Source: a virus
Virus record (IMG/VR): IMGVR_UViG_3300037961_002618
Coordinates: 1-21,425 of that record
Reading direction: 5' to 3' (one strand)
DNA length: 21,425 nucleotides
The notes under the pieces are model-generated. The model did not search any database. It saw only the letters and a program-made list of their open reading frames with translations, and was not told the origin of the DNA. The stretch's first letter is position 1; every line of letters starts with the position of its first letter. Below are positions 7,259-14,935 of the stretch, one piece after another. The translations under genes and the position numbers were made by a program.

Positions 7259-10200
7259 TGGACAGTGACATTCAAGCCACGGAAGTAGAAGTTAGCGGCG
7301 CTGGCGGCGGTGGTGGCGGGCGGTCACGTCCCAAAACTGTTGTTAAGCAAACAATCGTTCAAGCTCCTAAGCCGCGACAGCCGGTTGAGGCGGCTAACAA
7401 TCTTTTTTCGGTTGCATTCGCTAAAACTGTTTACGCGTTATCTGAAGGTGAAGTAGAGGGGTTCCCAAACGGTATTGAAAAAGATGTTTATTTAGATGGC
7501 GTCCCAATCCGCAACCCCGACAATACAGCAAATTTTGAAGGTTTTATACTTGACCATCGTGACGGGGATGATGCGACTCAAACTCCGATCTCAGGTTTTA
7601 ATCAGGTAGAAAATACTGTCGCAGTAAATGTTGCAGTCACAAAAGCCAGTGGGGCGATTAGCCGAACAATTACTGATACAGATATTGAGCGTGCAAGGAT
7701 TATTATTTCGCACCCTGCACTGCAAACTCAAAATCAAACAAATGGTGACATTAGCGGCACTTCGGTAAGCTACAAGATTGAAGTCAATTCGAATGGCGGA
7801 GCGTTTACTACGGTTAGCACGCCAACTGTCTCAGGTAAATCAAATAGCGAATTTCAAAGGGCGTATGAGTTTGACCTGCCTGGAACGGGGCCTTGGGTTT
7901 TGCGTGTCTCCCGCGTAACCGCAGACAGCACTTCTGCTTTCATTCAAAATGCTTTTTCTTGGCAAAGTTACGTTGAAATTATTGATGAAAAATTTGCTTA
8001 CCCAAACACAGCATGTGTTGCGCTAAAAGTTGACGCCAGGCAATTTAATACTATTCCTGACGTATCCGTAAAGTTGCGAGGCAAGCGCGTTCAGGTGCCT
8101 ACAAATTACGATGCGGCGACCCGAACTTACACGGGGCTGTGGGACGGGACTTTCCAGATGGCATGGACAGATAATCCTGCTTGGATTTTTAGAGATATTG
8201 TTTTAAACGAAAGATTTGGCGTTAAACGTTACGCGAAGTCGCTTAGCATTGACCCTTGGTATCTTTACACAATTAGCCAGTATTGCGATCAACTTGTGCC
8301 TAACGGTGCAGGGGGATCTGAGCCGCGCTTTACGTGCAATGTTTATTTGCAAAATCCAGGCAGCGTGTATGACGTACTCAACGCGTTGGCCTCTTGTTTC
8401 CGAGGTTTAATTTATTACAGCGAAGGTGAGTTGTATTTAACTCAAGACCGTTTGCAAGATCCTGTTCAGCAATTTAGCGAAGCAAACGTTATTCAGGACG
8501 TTGCAGAAAACGGTGAGGTGTCTTCACCTTGTTTCTCTTACGCGGGCTCCGCTCGCGCAGCGCGTAAAACTGTCGTGCTTGCGAATTGGGACGATCCTAA
8601 TCAGGTTTACAGTTCAGTCACTGAGTACCAGCAGGACGATGAAATGCTGGAAAAACTTGGATATAACCCTGTTGATCTTCGCTTGATTGGCGTCACTTCT
8701 CGCGGCCAAGCTTTGCGAGCTGCCAAACATACGTTGTTCAGCGATCGATACGAAACAGAAAAAGTAAGTTTTCGAATTGGAGCGGAAGGTTTGGCCGCTG
8801 GCGTTGGGGAGGTCATACAAATTGCTGACCCTCTCAAGCAAGGCCAGCGTTTAGGCGGTCGAATACGTGCTGTTGATGGAGACGAGATTACGATTGACGC
8901 ACCGCTAACGCTGCAGTCTGGAACTGCGTACACGCTGACTCTTGTGGTGGTAGACGGTGAAACTTTGACAAATGCAGATGGCACAAAAACTGTTCGGCCA
9001 AAACTAGAGGCCGTTAACATTTTAAGTTCAACAGTTAATGAAAATGACGGTTCAACCACGATTAAGGTTAGCAGCGCGGTAGCTACGCAAGCAGGCGCTT
9101 TGTGGGTTCTTGAATGGTCTGCAATGCAAGCCGCTCTTTACAGGATTATTTCAATCGCTGAAACAGAGCCTTTAATCTACCAAGTTGAAGCAATCCAATA
9201 TAACAACAGTAAATATGGATACGTTGACAATGATTTGCCAGTTGCCATCCCTAAAGATCGATTTCAGGTTAGGGAAGCAGCCGTGCCAACTGACCTTGAC
9301 GCAGATCTTGACTATTCAAATGGTCAAACTTCAATTCTTGCGACGTGGAGAGCGCCTCAAGTTAATGGCGCAGATGATTTATTGATAAGAGGTTACAGGT
9401 ATCAATGGCGCAAAATCAACGACACTGAATGGCATGATGTTGTTGACGTGCAAGGAACAGTTGCTGAGATCCCGCTTCAAAATCACATTTTTGGCAACAA
9501 GTACGAGGTGCGTGTTGCTTCTGTTAATCGCTTAGGCAGCCAATCAGACTGGGTTGTCTATGAAGTTGAAAACTTCCCCCCTATCCCTGACTTGAGTGAC
9601 GTGGCTTTTGGGGCAACACTTACTCACGCAAGTCAGCCTGACGGGACGCACCTGCTGATTGTTGACTCTGGAACGTGCCCAATCCCTGAGCGTATTAACG
9701 GTTATCGCTGCTGGGTAAAGCCGCGCACTTTAACCACTGGAGAGATCCCAGGTGTCAAGCCTCCGAATGAAGAGGGTTGGTATTTCTTGGCGGACATTCC
9801 GCTTACCGGCTATTACACCCAAGCGTTCCACGCGCCAGACACTTATGACGTGCGTGTTAATTTTACCAGCGCAATTTTTGGGGAAGAGCCGACAAATTAC
9901 ATTTTTGATCTAGTCGAGCGCGATGAGATTGCTCCGCCAACTCCGAGCAATTTTGGGGTTGTTGAAAATCAAAACAGCAGTGGCAAGCGCTTTAGCTGGC
10001 AGTTGCCATTAAGCATTTACGGGAGCTGGGACCAAAGTGTAGTCGCAGACGTTATCGCTTATCAGGTCAGATTTAAGAAAGGGCCGTTGGCAACAAATAT
10101 AATTGAATTTGATGTTGCGACTGATTTAATTTCAATTAAGACAGGCACCGTTATCGGCACAAAGGTCAATCAACACTTACTTACGGTTGGTGAAGAGATA

Positions 10201-11856
10201 AAATTTGCCGCTTCTACTGGAACTTTGCCTACAGGAATTGTAGACGGAATTACTTACTTTGTGGCGGCAGATGGTTTTTCAAGTGTAGCTTTCAAGGTAA
10301 GCGCGACACAGGACGGTGCCCCGATTAGCCTGAGCGGCACTGCAAATGGCAAATACAACGTAGCCGGTCCTGCTGCAATTAAAAAACGTCTTGATTTGCA
10401 GGCATCTTGGTTTGCAGGCATTGAACTTGCTTCAGGCGGATTGCCTGCTCAGCAGCAATGGTTTGAAACGAGTTTGTTTGATACAGATACTTGGACTGTC
10501 ATGGTAAAAGCAGTTGACGCAACTCAATGGCGTTCTGACATTCCTGCTTTTGTGCTAGTTAACATTGGTGCGCCGCCTGTAAGCAACGCGGTTCAGACTG
10601 TTAACGCAAAAACACAAGGCCCAGGCAATTGGCCAGGTGTTAAAGATAATTGCGAAGTTAGCGGCGGCAATCTTGTTCAAATTAACCCTGAATTGGACAG
10701 TATTTTTACTTGGAATTTTGACAACAACAATCTAGAAAGCGCACTTCTGCTTAACACAACTTCGACTTCAACTTATCAGCATAAATTAGTTGCTTTGACC
10801 GGCGAAAAGCTTGGGCTTGTAAGCGAGGGGCAGTCTTTCGTCACATTTGATGCGACGAGCGACACAGTGACTACTGTTCAAGGTACACCTCCTTCACTTA
10901 GCCCGATAAATCATGGGCTTGCGGTAAATGATCAAGTCAGGTTCATAGTCAACACGACTCCTTTCTCTTTGCCAAGCGGCATTACTGTCGGCACAACTTA
11001 CTTTGTCATAGCGTCAGGCTTAACCGCGAGTGCTTTTAAAATTAGCGAGACCTTGGGCGGAGCCGCTGTTGATATAGGTAGTTCAGGCGGAAGTAGCAAG
11101 GAATACAGTGTCGTATTCTTTAATGACGGTGGTCAAGGCGTTCCAATAGATATTGAAGACAAGCCGCTTGTTATTGATGTCGCTAATAACAATTTTTCTT
11201 TGCAGCGGAATGGCGCTACTATCAGCCACGGCTTAGTCTTAAATGACACGCTTAAGTTCGTAGTCATTAGCGGATCTTTGCCGTCTGGCATTTCTGCCGA
11301 CGTTGTTTACCATGTCGTGTCCACGGATTTGACTGCAACGACTTTTAGGATTGCTGCTACTCAAGGAGGCACAGCCATTGAGTTAAGTGGTTCTGCGAGC
11401 GGCACCTATGCAGCAAGAGGGTTCCAGCTTTTGGCTGAGCAACGATTTTATTCAGATCAAGAGCTAGCAAATGGTGGTGTTGTTCACCCTTATGCACCGT
11501 TTGAAAAATTGCTTGGCGACGTTTACCGCGTGGTAACAACCTTTAAGAGCCCAGATGGTGGAACGGAGATTGGCAATATCACTGAACTCACAGCGCAGCT
11601 GGACTATCCAGACGTAGTGGAGAAGCAGAACGACGTGGCGGTTTCCAACGTGGCATCTGGAACGGTTATCAACCTCGCCAAGACGTTTAGGCAGATCAAA
11701 AGCGTAACCATCACCGCGCTGCAGACGACAACAAACCCAAATGTAGTGACCGCTGTGGTTAGGGCAAAAAGCACCAGCTCGGTTACGATTAGTTGTCTGA
11801 ACTCAAGCGGCAACCCTGTTGCTGGTGAGGTTGACATTTTGGTGATTGGTTTCTAA
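7258..11856 (+). CDS. J: Central tail fibre / host specificity protein J-like (tip attachment)
   Basis: A 1532-residue protein of the gpJ type. A poly-Gly linker near residues 15-21 leads into the conserved core (about 45-640), with LSEGEVEGFPNG, VYLDGVPI, NPAWIFRDIVLNERFG and a tip domain III region (SARAARKTVVLANWDDPN to GEVIQIADP). FN3-like domains follow from about 675, with WRAPQVNGADDLLIRGYRYQ and a third at about 892-1104. Three related beta modules of about 75-90 residues interrupt the C-terminal half. The last 80 residues form a beta domain (TVINLAKTFRQIKSVTITAL to the end) common at gpJ C termini. The trimer forms the tail tip and binds the host receptor; lambda J is 1132 residues, so this is about 400 longer. 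The ATG overlaps the I stop. Confidence 0.92.
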   Translation: MDSDIQATEVEVSGAGGGGGGRSRPKTVVKQTIVQAPKPRQPVEAANNLFSVAFAKTVYALSEGEVEGFPNGIEKDVYLDGVPIRNPDNTANFEGFILDHRDGDDATQTPISGFNQVENTVAVNVAVTKASGAISRTITDTDIERARIIISHPALQTQNQTNGDISGTSVSYKIEVNSNGGAFTTVSTPTVSGKSNSEFQRAYEFDLPGTGPWVLRVSRVTADSTSAFIQNAFSWQSYVEIIDEKFAYPNTACVALKVDARQFNTIPDVSVKLRGKRVQVPTNYDAATRTYTGLWDGTFQMAWTDNPAWIFRDIVLNERFGVKRYAKSLSIDPWYLYTISQYCDQLVPNGAGGSEPRFTCNVYLQNPGSVYDVLNALASCFRGLIYYSEGELYLTQDRLQDPVQQFSEANVIQDVAENGEVSSPCFSYAGSARAARKTVVLANWDDPNQVYSSVTEYQQDDEMLEKLGYNPVDLRLIGVTSRGQALRAAKHTLFSDRYETEKVSFRIGAEGLAAGVGEVIQIADPLKQGQRLGGRIRAVDGDEITIDAPLTLQSGTAYTLTLVVVDGETLTNADGTKTVRPKLEAVNILSSTVNENDGSTTIKVSSAVATQAGALWVLEWSAMQAALYRIISIAETEPLIYQVEAIQYNNSKYGYVDNDLPVAIPKDRFQVREAAVPTDLDADLDYSNGQTSILATWRAPQVNGADDLLIRGYRYQWRKINDTEWHDVVDVQGTVAEIPLQNHIFGNKYEVRVASVNRLGSQSDWVVYEVENFPPIPDLSDVAFGATLTHASQPDGTHLLIVDSGTCPIPERINGYRCWVKPRTLTTGEIPGVKPPNEEGWYFLADIPLTGYYTQAFHAPDTYDVRVNFTSAIFGEEPTNYIFDLVERDEIAPPTPSNFGVVENQNSSGKRFSWQLPLSIYGSWDQSVVADVIAYQVRFKKGPLATNIIEFDVATDLISIKTGTVIGTKVNQHLLTVGEEIKFAASTGTLPTGIVDGITYFVAADGFSSVAFKVSATQDGAPISLSGTANGKYNVAGPAAIKKRLDLQASWFAGIELASGGLPAQQQWFETSLFDTDTWTVMVKAVDATQWRSDIPAFVLVNIGAPPVSNAVQTVNAKTQGPGNWPGVKDNCEVSGGNLVQINPELDSIFTWNFDNNNLESALLLNTTSTSTYQHKLVALTGEKLGLVSEGQSFVTFDATSDTVTTVQGTPPSLSPINHGLAVNDQVRFIVNTTPFSLPSGITVGTTYFVIASGLTASAFKISETLGGAAVDIGSSGGSSKEYSVVFFNDGGQGVPIDIEDKPLVIDVANNNFSLQRNGATISHGLVLNDTLKFVVISGSLPSGISADVVYHVVSTDLTATTFRIAATQGGTAIELSGSASGTYAARGFQLLAEQRFYSDQELANGGVVHPYAPFEKLLGDVYRVVTTFKSPDGGTEIGNITELTAQLDYPDVVEKQNDVAVSNVASGTVINLAKTFRQIKSVTITALQTTTNPNVVTAVVRAKSTSSVTISCLNSSGNPVAGEVDILVIGF
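10130..10366 (+). repeat. Beta module copy 1 inserted in J
   Basis: Encodes residues about 957-1036 of the J-like protein. The pattern is LLTVGEEIKF, then GTLPTGIVDGITYFV, then FKVSATQDGAPISLSG and G-K-Y-N-V. It interrupts an FN3-like domain: the strands ending in AYQVRFKKG lie before it, and TWTVMVKAVDATQWRS lies after. Copies 2 and 3 share its ordered motif set. Confidence 0.7.
10850..11119 (+). repeat. Beta module copy 2 in J
   Basis: Encodes residues about 1198-1288. The pattern is NHGLAVNDQVRFIV, then LPSGITVGTTYFVI, then FKISETLGGAAVDIG and E-Y-S-V. It aligns by eye with copies 1 and 3 along its whole length, although the DNA is well diverged. Confidence 0.7.
11170..11415 (+). repeat. 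Beta module copy 3 in J
   Basis: Encodes residues about 1305-1386. The pattern is SHGLVLNDTLKFVVISGSLP, then SGISADVVYHVV, then FRIAATQGGTAIELSG and G-T-Y-A-A. It is the copy closest to the C-terminal beta domain and is separated from copy 2 by about 17 residues. Confidence 0.7.
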
Positions 11857-13016
11857 TGGCTGACGCACGCATTTCCCAGCTGCCTTCGGCTAGCACGATT
11901 TCAGCTAATGACGTGCTCCCGTTTACCAGCATTAGCGCAAGCGAAACACGGCGAATTACAGCTAACAGCCTTGGCTTGGTCCTTACCCAACTGGGGCTGA
12001 CTGTTGGGTCGAGTGCGCCGACAAGCCCAGCACCTTATAACGGGCAACTCTGGGTGGACACAAGCACTAATCCGCCAGTCTTGAAGGTTTATAACGGCGC
12101 ATCATTTACGATTGTCAGTTTTTTACCAGGTTCTTCGGTCGCCACCAGTCCTTCTAACAGCGCTCCAACGTCGCCTGTTGCCGGTCAGCTTTGGTTTGAT
12201 ACAAGCCAAGATCCTGACGAGTTGAAAATCTATGACGGTGCGAATTTTGTTCGCGTTGACCCTCAAGGCATTACGCAAACCGCTGGTGATGCAAGGTATC
12301 TGCAGCTTGATTCAACTTCAGGCTCGCCAACCAGTGCCGCTTCATATTTGCAATTAGCCGGTGGGGCGTTGACGGGCAACTTGACGCTTGTGGGTGATCC
12401 AAGCTCCAACAATATGGCGTCAAACAAAAAATATGTTGACGACAGCATTGCGGCGATTCCTGCAGCAACAGACCTGACGCCTGCAGGCACAATCATTTAT
12501 TCAGCAAGGTCAACTCCCCCAACTGGATACTTGGCAGCTAATGGCGCAGAAATCAGCCGATCAACATTTGATACGTTGTTTGCAGCGATTGGAACAACTT
12601 ATGGCAATGGCAACGGATCAACGACTTTTAATGTTCCGGACTTGCGCGGTGAGTTTATTCGCGGACTAGATAGCGGCAGAGGCGTTGACAGCGGTCGAGG
12701 GCTTGGGAGCCAACAGGCTTCTGCAAACGTCAGTCACACACACGAAGTTGAAGGAAGCACAGACACTACACAAATCAGGGGCACAGTCCGAAAGATTTCG
12801 GAGACTTACGCTGGCCTAGGCACGGCTAGTGGCGTGTTTTCAAAAATGTCGAACCAAGATGCGGGACTGACGCCAGATAGCCCCGACACAAGCCCTACCG
12901 GTGGTTTTTCATTAGTTGCTGACCACTCCCACCCGATTGATTTTACAAGTGGAAGTAGAGGCGGTACGGAGTCGCGTCCGCGCAACATCGCCCTGCTTGC
13001 CTGCATCAAAACATGA
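11856..13016 (+). CDS. Tail fibre with phage tail collar domain
   Basis: A 386-residue protein. The N terminus (ADARISQLPSASTISANDVL) is a common fibre-attachment pattern. Two copies of a G-Q-L-W-x-D-T-S...L-K-x-Y-x-G-A-x-F unit lie at about 63-84 and 112-133. A short segment with LAGGALTGNLTLVGDPSSNN and KKYVDDSI resembles phage fibre repeats. The collar domain (about 211-275) shows PTGYLAANGAEISRSTFDTL and FNVPDLRGEFIRG, and the end is ESRPRNIALLACIKT. Two H-x-H motifs (294/296 and 357/359) resemble metal-binding histidines of T4 gp12-type receptor-binding tips. Likely a trimeric receptor-binding fibre. The ATG overlaps the J stop. Confidence 0.87.
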   Translation: MADARISQLPSASTISANDVLPFTSISASETRRITANSLGLVLTQLGLTVGSSAPTSPAPYNGQLWVDTSTNPPVLKVYNGASFTIVSFLPGSSVATSPSNSAPTSPVAGQLWFDTSQDPDELKIYDGANFVRVDPQGITQTAGDARYLQLDSTSGSPTSAASYLQLAGGALTGNLTLVGDPSSNNMASNKKYVDDSIAAIPAATDLTPAGTIIYSARSTPPTGYLAANGAEISRSTFDTLFAAIGTTYGNGNGSTTFNVPDLRGEFIRGLDSGRGVDSGRGLGSQQASANVSHTHEVEGSTDTTQIRGTVRKISETYAGLGTASGVFSKMSNQDAGLTPDSPDTSPTGGFSLVADHSHPIDFTSGSRGGTESRPRNIALLACIKT

Positions 13017-13034
13017 CGCAAGGTAAAATCACGT

Positions 13035-13043
13035 AAGGAGGTG
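13035..13043 (+). promoter_or_regulatory. Strong Shine-Dalgarno site
   Basis: AAGGAGGTG lies four bases before ATG 13048 and is an extended match to the 16S anti-SD. It is the best ribosome binding site I see in the window, where most starts rely on stop-start coupling. Confidence 0.75.
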
Positions 13044-13047
13044 CCTT

Positions 13048-13389
13048 ATGGCTATTAGCCCTGGGACGTACAACGTAAATATCCAGCGTAGAAGCGACTG
13101 GAGCGTGATTTTGCAGTTCAAGGACAGCACCGACACGGCTATCAACTTGCTTGGCTATACGGTTTATGCGCAGGCGTGGGACAAGGCGCGCTCAACAAAA
13201 TACGCAGATTTTGGCGTTGCTTACACAGACCGATCCAACGGGAAGGTCACGATCAGCCTGACTGACGCCCAAACAGCAACCTTCATCGACGAGGTGTACT
13301 ACGACGTAATGCTGGAGAACGGCGATGGATTGCGGGAGTATTACTTGGAAGGCGTTATGTTTGTATCGCAGGGGTACACGTCGCCATGA
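13048..13389 (+). CDS. Small beta-rich fibre-associated protein (BppU N-domain-like)
   Basis: A 113-residue protein with alternating strands: GTYNVNIQRRSDWSVILQFK, LLGYTVYAQAW, GKVTISLTDAQTATF, and VYYDVMLENGDGLREYYLEG ending in VMFVSQGYT. The pattern (binding-like strand, D-L-S/G-x-x-x-x-A-Q, a T-G/N-G-K-x-x-x-x-L-T turn, then Y-Y-D-V) resembles immunoglobulin-like N-terminal domains of BppU-type baseplate proteins and similar small cyanophage proteins near fibres. The role is probably structural, joining fibres to the tip. It has its own strong ribosome binding site, which suggests high expression, and overlaps the next gene by ATGA. The family call is by pattern only. Confidence 0.5.
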   Translation: MAISPGTYNVNIQRRSDWSVILQFKDSTDTAINLLGYTVYAQAWDKARSTKYADFGVAYTDRSNGKVTISLTDAQTATFIDEVYYDVMLENGDGLREYYLEGVMFVSQGYTSP

Positions 13390-13619
13390 CAGCAGTCAAC
13401 GTAACGACTGACGGCAAGACGGTAGTCGTTGAAGACACCACTACAAACACTGTCTCGATCACCACAACTGGTCCTCAGGGCCCTGCTCCAGATGGATTCG
13501 TGTTTGATGGATCGGCTAAAGTGAATAACAGCATCCTCTATTACGACTCAACTTCTGGGTCGTTTAAAGCGGACGACACGACCACTAAACTCAAGCTCGT
13601 AGAGGGCGGGGACTTCTAA
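13386..13619 (+). CDS. Small fibre-region protein with a short collagen-like motif
   Basis: A 77-residue protein. The first half is Thr/Val-rich beta (VNVTTDGKTVVVEDTTTNTV). A short collagen-like T-G-P-Q-G-P follows at about residues 32-37, then FVFDGSAKVNNSILYYDSTS and the ending KLKLVEGGDF. The arrangement resembles the N-terminal part of phage fibre subunits reduced to a single gene. It may be an adaptor for the 434-residue fibre that begins three bases after its stop, or a remnant of a fibre whose tip was exchanged. Its start overlaps the previous stop. No enzymatic motif is present and the function is unknown. Confidence 0.55.
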   Translation: MTAVNVTTDGKTVVVEDTTTNTVSITTTGPQGPAPDGFVFDGSAKVNNSILYYDSTSGSFKADDTTTKLKLVEGGDF

Positions 13620-13622
13620 GCC

Positions 13623-14927
13623 ATGGCAAACACCATTCGCATCAAGAAGCGTGCTGCCTCTGGAGCAGATGGCGCTCCAACTTCGCTCGCCAGTTCAGAA
13701 CTTGCTTTTAATGAGTCAGACCTAAAGCTGTACTACGGCTTTGGGGACAATGGCTCAGCCGTTGCCACTTCAATTATCACTGTTGGTGGTTCTGGCGCAT
13801 TTGTATCCAAGACCGACGCCAAGGGTGCAAACCTTATTCTCGCTGGCCCTACGACCGGCTCTGATGCAAACCCAACTTTCAGGTCTTTAGTAGCTGCTGA
13901 TATTCCCAGCATCGCCCACACCAAGATCAGTGATTTTGACACTGGCGTGCGGTCTAACCGCTTGGATCAGATGTCTGCCCCTACGGGCAATGTTGACATC
14001 AACTCCAACAAGCTGACCAACGTCACTGACCCGACTTCGGCGCAGGATGCAGCGACCAAGGCGTATGTCGATGCGGTCAAGACTGGCCTGGACGTAAAGG
14101 ATTCGGTCAAGGTGGCCACTACGGCCAACATCACGCTGTCTGGAACGCAAACCATTGACGGTGTTGCGGTTTCTGCTGATGAGCGTGTGCTGGTCAAGGA
14201 CCAGTCAACTGCATCTGAAAACGGGATTTACGATTGCAAGGCTGGGGCCTGGGCACGTTCCAGCGACTTTGACGCAGACAGCGAAGTCACGTCTGGCGCG
14301 TTTGTCTTTGTTGAGCAGGGCACTGCAAATGCAGACTCTGGTTTCGTCTTAACCACCGATGGGACAATCACGGTTGGCTCTACTGCGTTGAGCTTCACGC
14401 AGTTCTCCGGCGCTGGTCAGATCACAGCAGGAGATGGCCTGCAGAAGTCAGGCAACGCACTGTCAGCCGACCTCAAGGCCAACGGTGGGCTTGTTATTGA
14501 GTCTGCTGAAATTGCTCTGAAGCTGGATGCAAGCAGCATCACCGGAACTCTTGCAATTGGCGATGGTGGTACGGGCGCAACTTCTGCCTCTGATGCCAGA
14601 ACGGCACTTGGCGTAGCAATCGGAAGTGATGTTCAAGCGTTTGACGCTGATCTAACTAATCTTTCAGGTTGTCAGTCTGGAGCGTCTGCAGCTCTGGCCG
14701 CGCTGACCTCTACAGAGGTCGCAATTCTGGACGGTGCAACGGTTACGACTGCTGAGCTGAACATTATCGATGGCAACACCTCAGCAACAGGAACAACGCT
14801 TGCAGCCGCTGATTCCATGGTGATGAACGATGCAGGCACTATGAAGCAAGTTGCATTGACTGATTTGATTACTTTCATCGCCAACGGAGGGGTTAGTTCT
14901 TACGTGGTCGATGGCGGCACTTATTGA
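13623..14927 (+). CDS. Tail fibre protein (anchor, shaft and repeat-rich tip)
   Basis: A 434-residue protein. The N terminus (MANTIRIKKR, then SLASSELAFNESDLKLYYG) is the short anchor found on many phage fibres, with the G/S-E-L-A-x-N pattern. Residues 119-148 hold NVDINSNKLTNVTDPTSAQD and ATKAYVDAV, a recurrent shaft unit. Residues 165-262 form a beta domain (ERVLVKDQSTASENGIYDC to STALSFTQFSG) widespread in phage and prophage fibres. The C-terminal part has SITGTLAIGDGGTGATSASD and TTAELNIIDG repeats. Likely a trimeric side fibre. Its N terminus is paralogous in style to the following gene's, which suggests a shared socket. Confidence 0.75.
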   Translation: MANTIRIKKRAASGADGAPTSLASSELAFNESDLKLYYGFGDNGSAVATSIITVGGSGAFVSKTDAKGANLILAGPTTGSDANPTFRSLVAADIPSIAHTKISDFDTGVRSNRLDQMSAPTGNVDINSNKLTNVTDPTSAQDAATKAYVDAVKTGLDVKDSVKVATTANITLSGTQTIDGVAVSADERVLVKDQSTASENGIYDCKAGAWARSSDFDADSEVTSGAFVFVEQGTANADSGFVLTTDGTITVGSTALSFTQFSGAGQITAGDGLQKSGNALSADLKANGGLVIESAEIALKLDASSITGTLAIGDGGTGATSASDARTALGVAIGSDVQAFDADLTNLSGCQSGASAALAALTSTEVAILDGATVTTAELNIIDGNTSATGTTLAAADSMVMNDAGTMKQVALTDLITFIANGGVSSYVVDGGTY

Positions 14928-14935
14928 GCTAATTC

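Noticed and set aside
8607-9059. 150-residue reverse-strand frame inside J (and other minus-strand frames)
   Set aside because: All minus-strand frames lie wholly opposite well-supported plus-strand genes, lack ribosome binding sites and show Ser/Arg-rich shadow composition.
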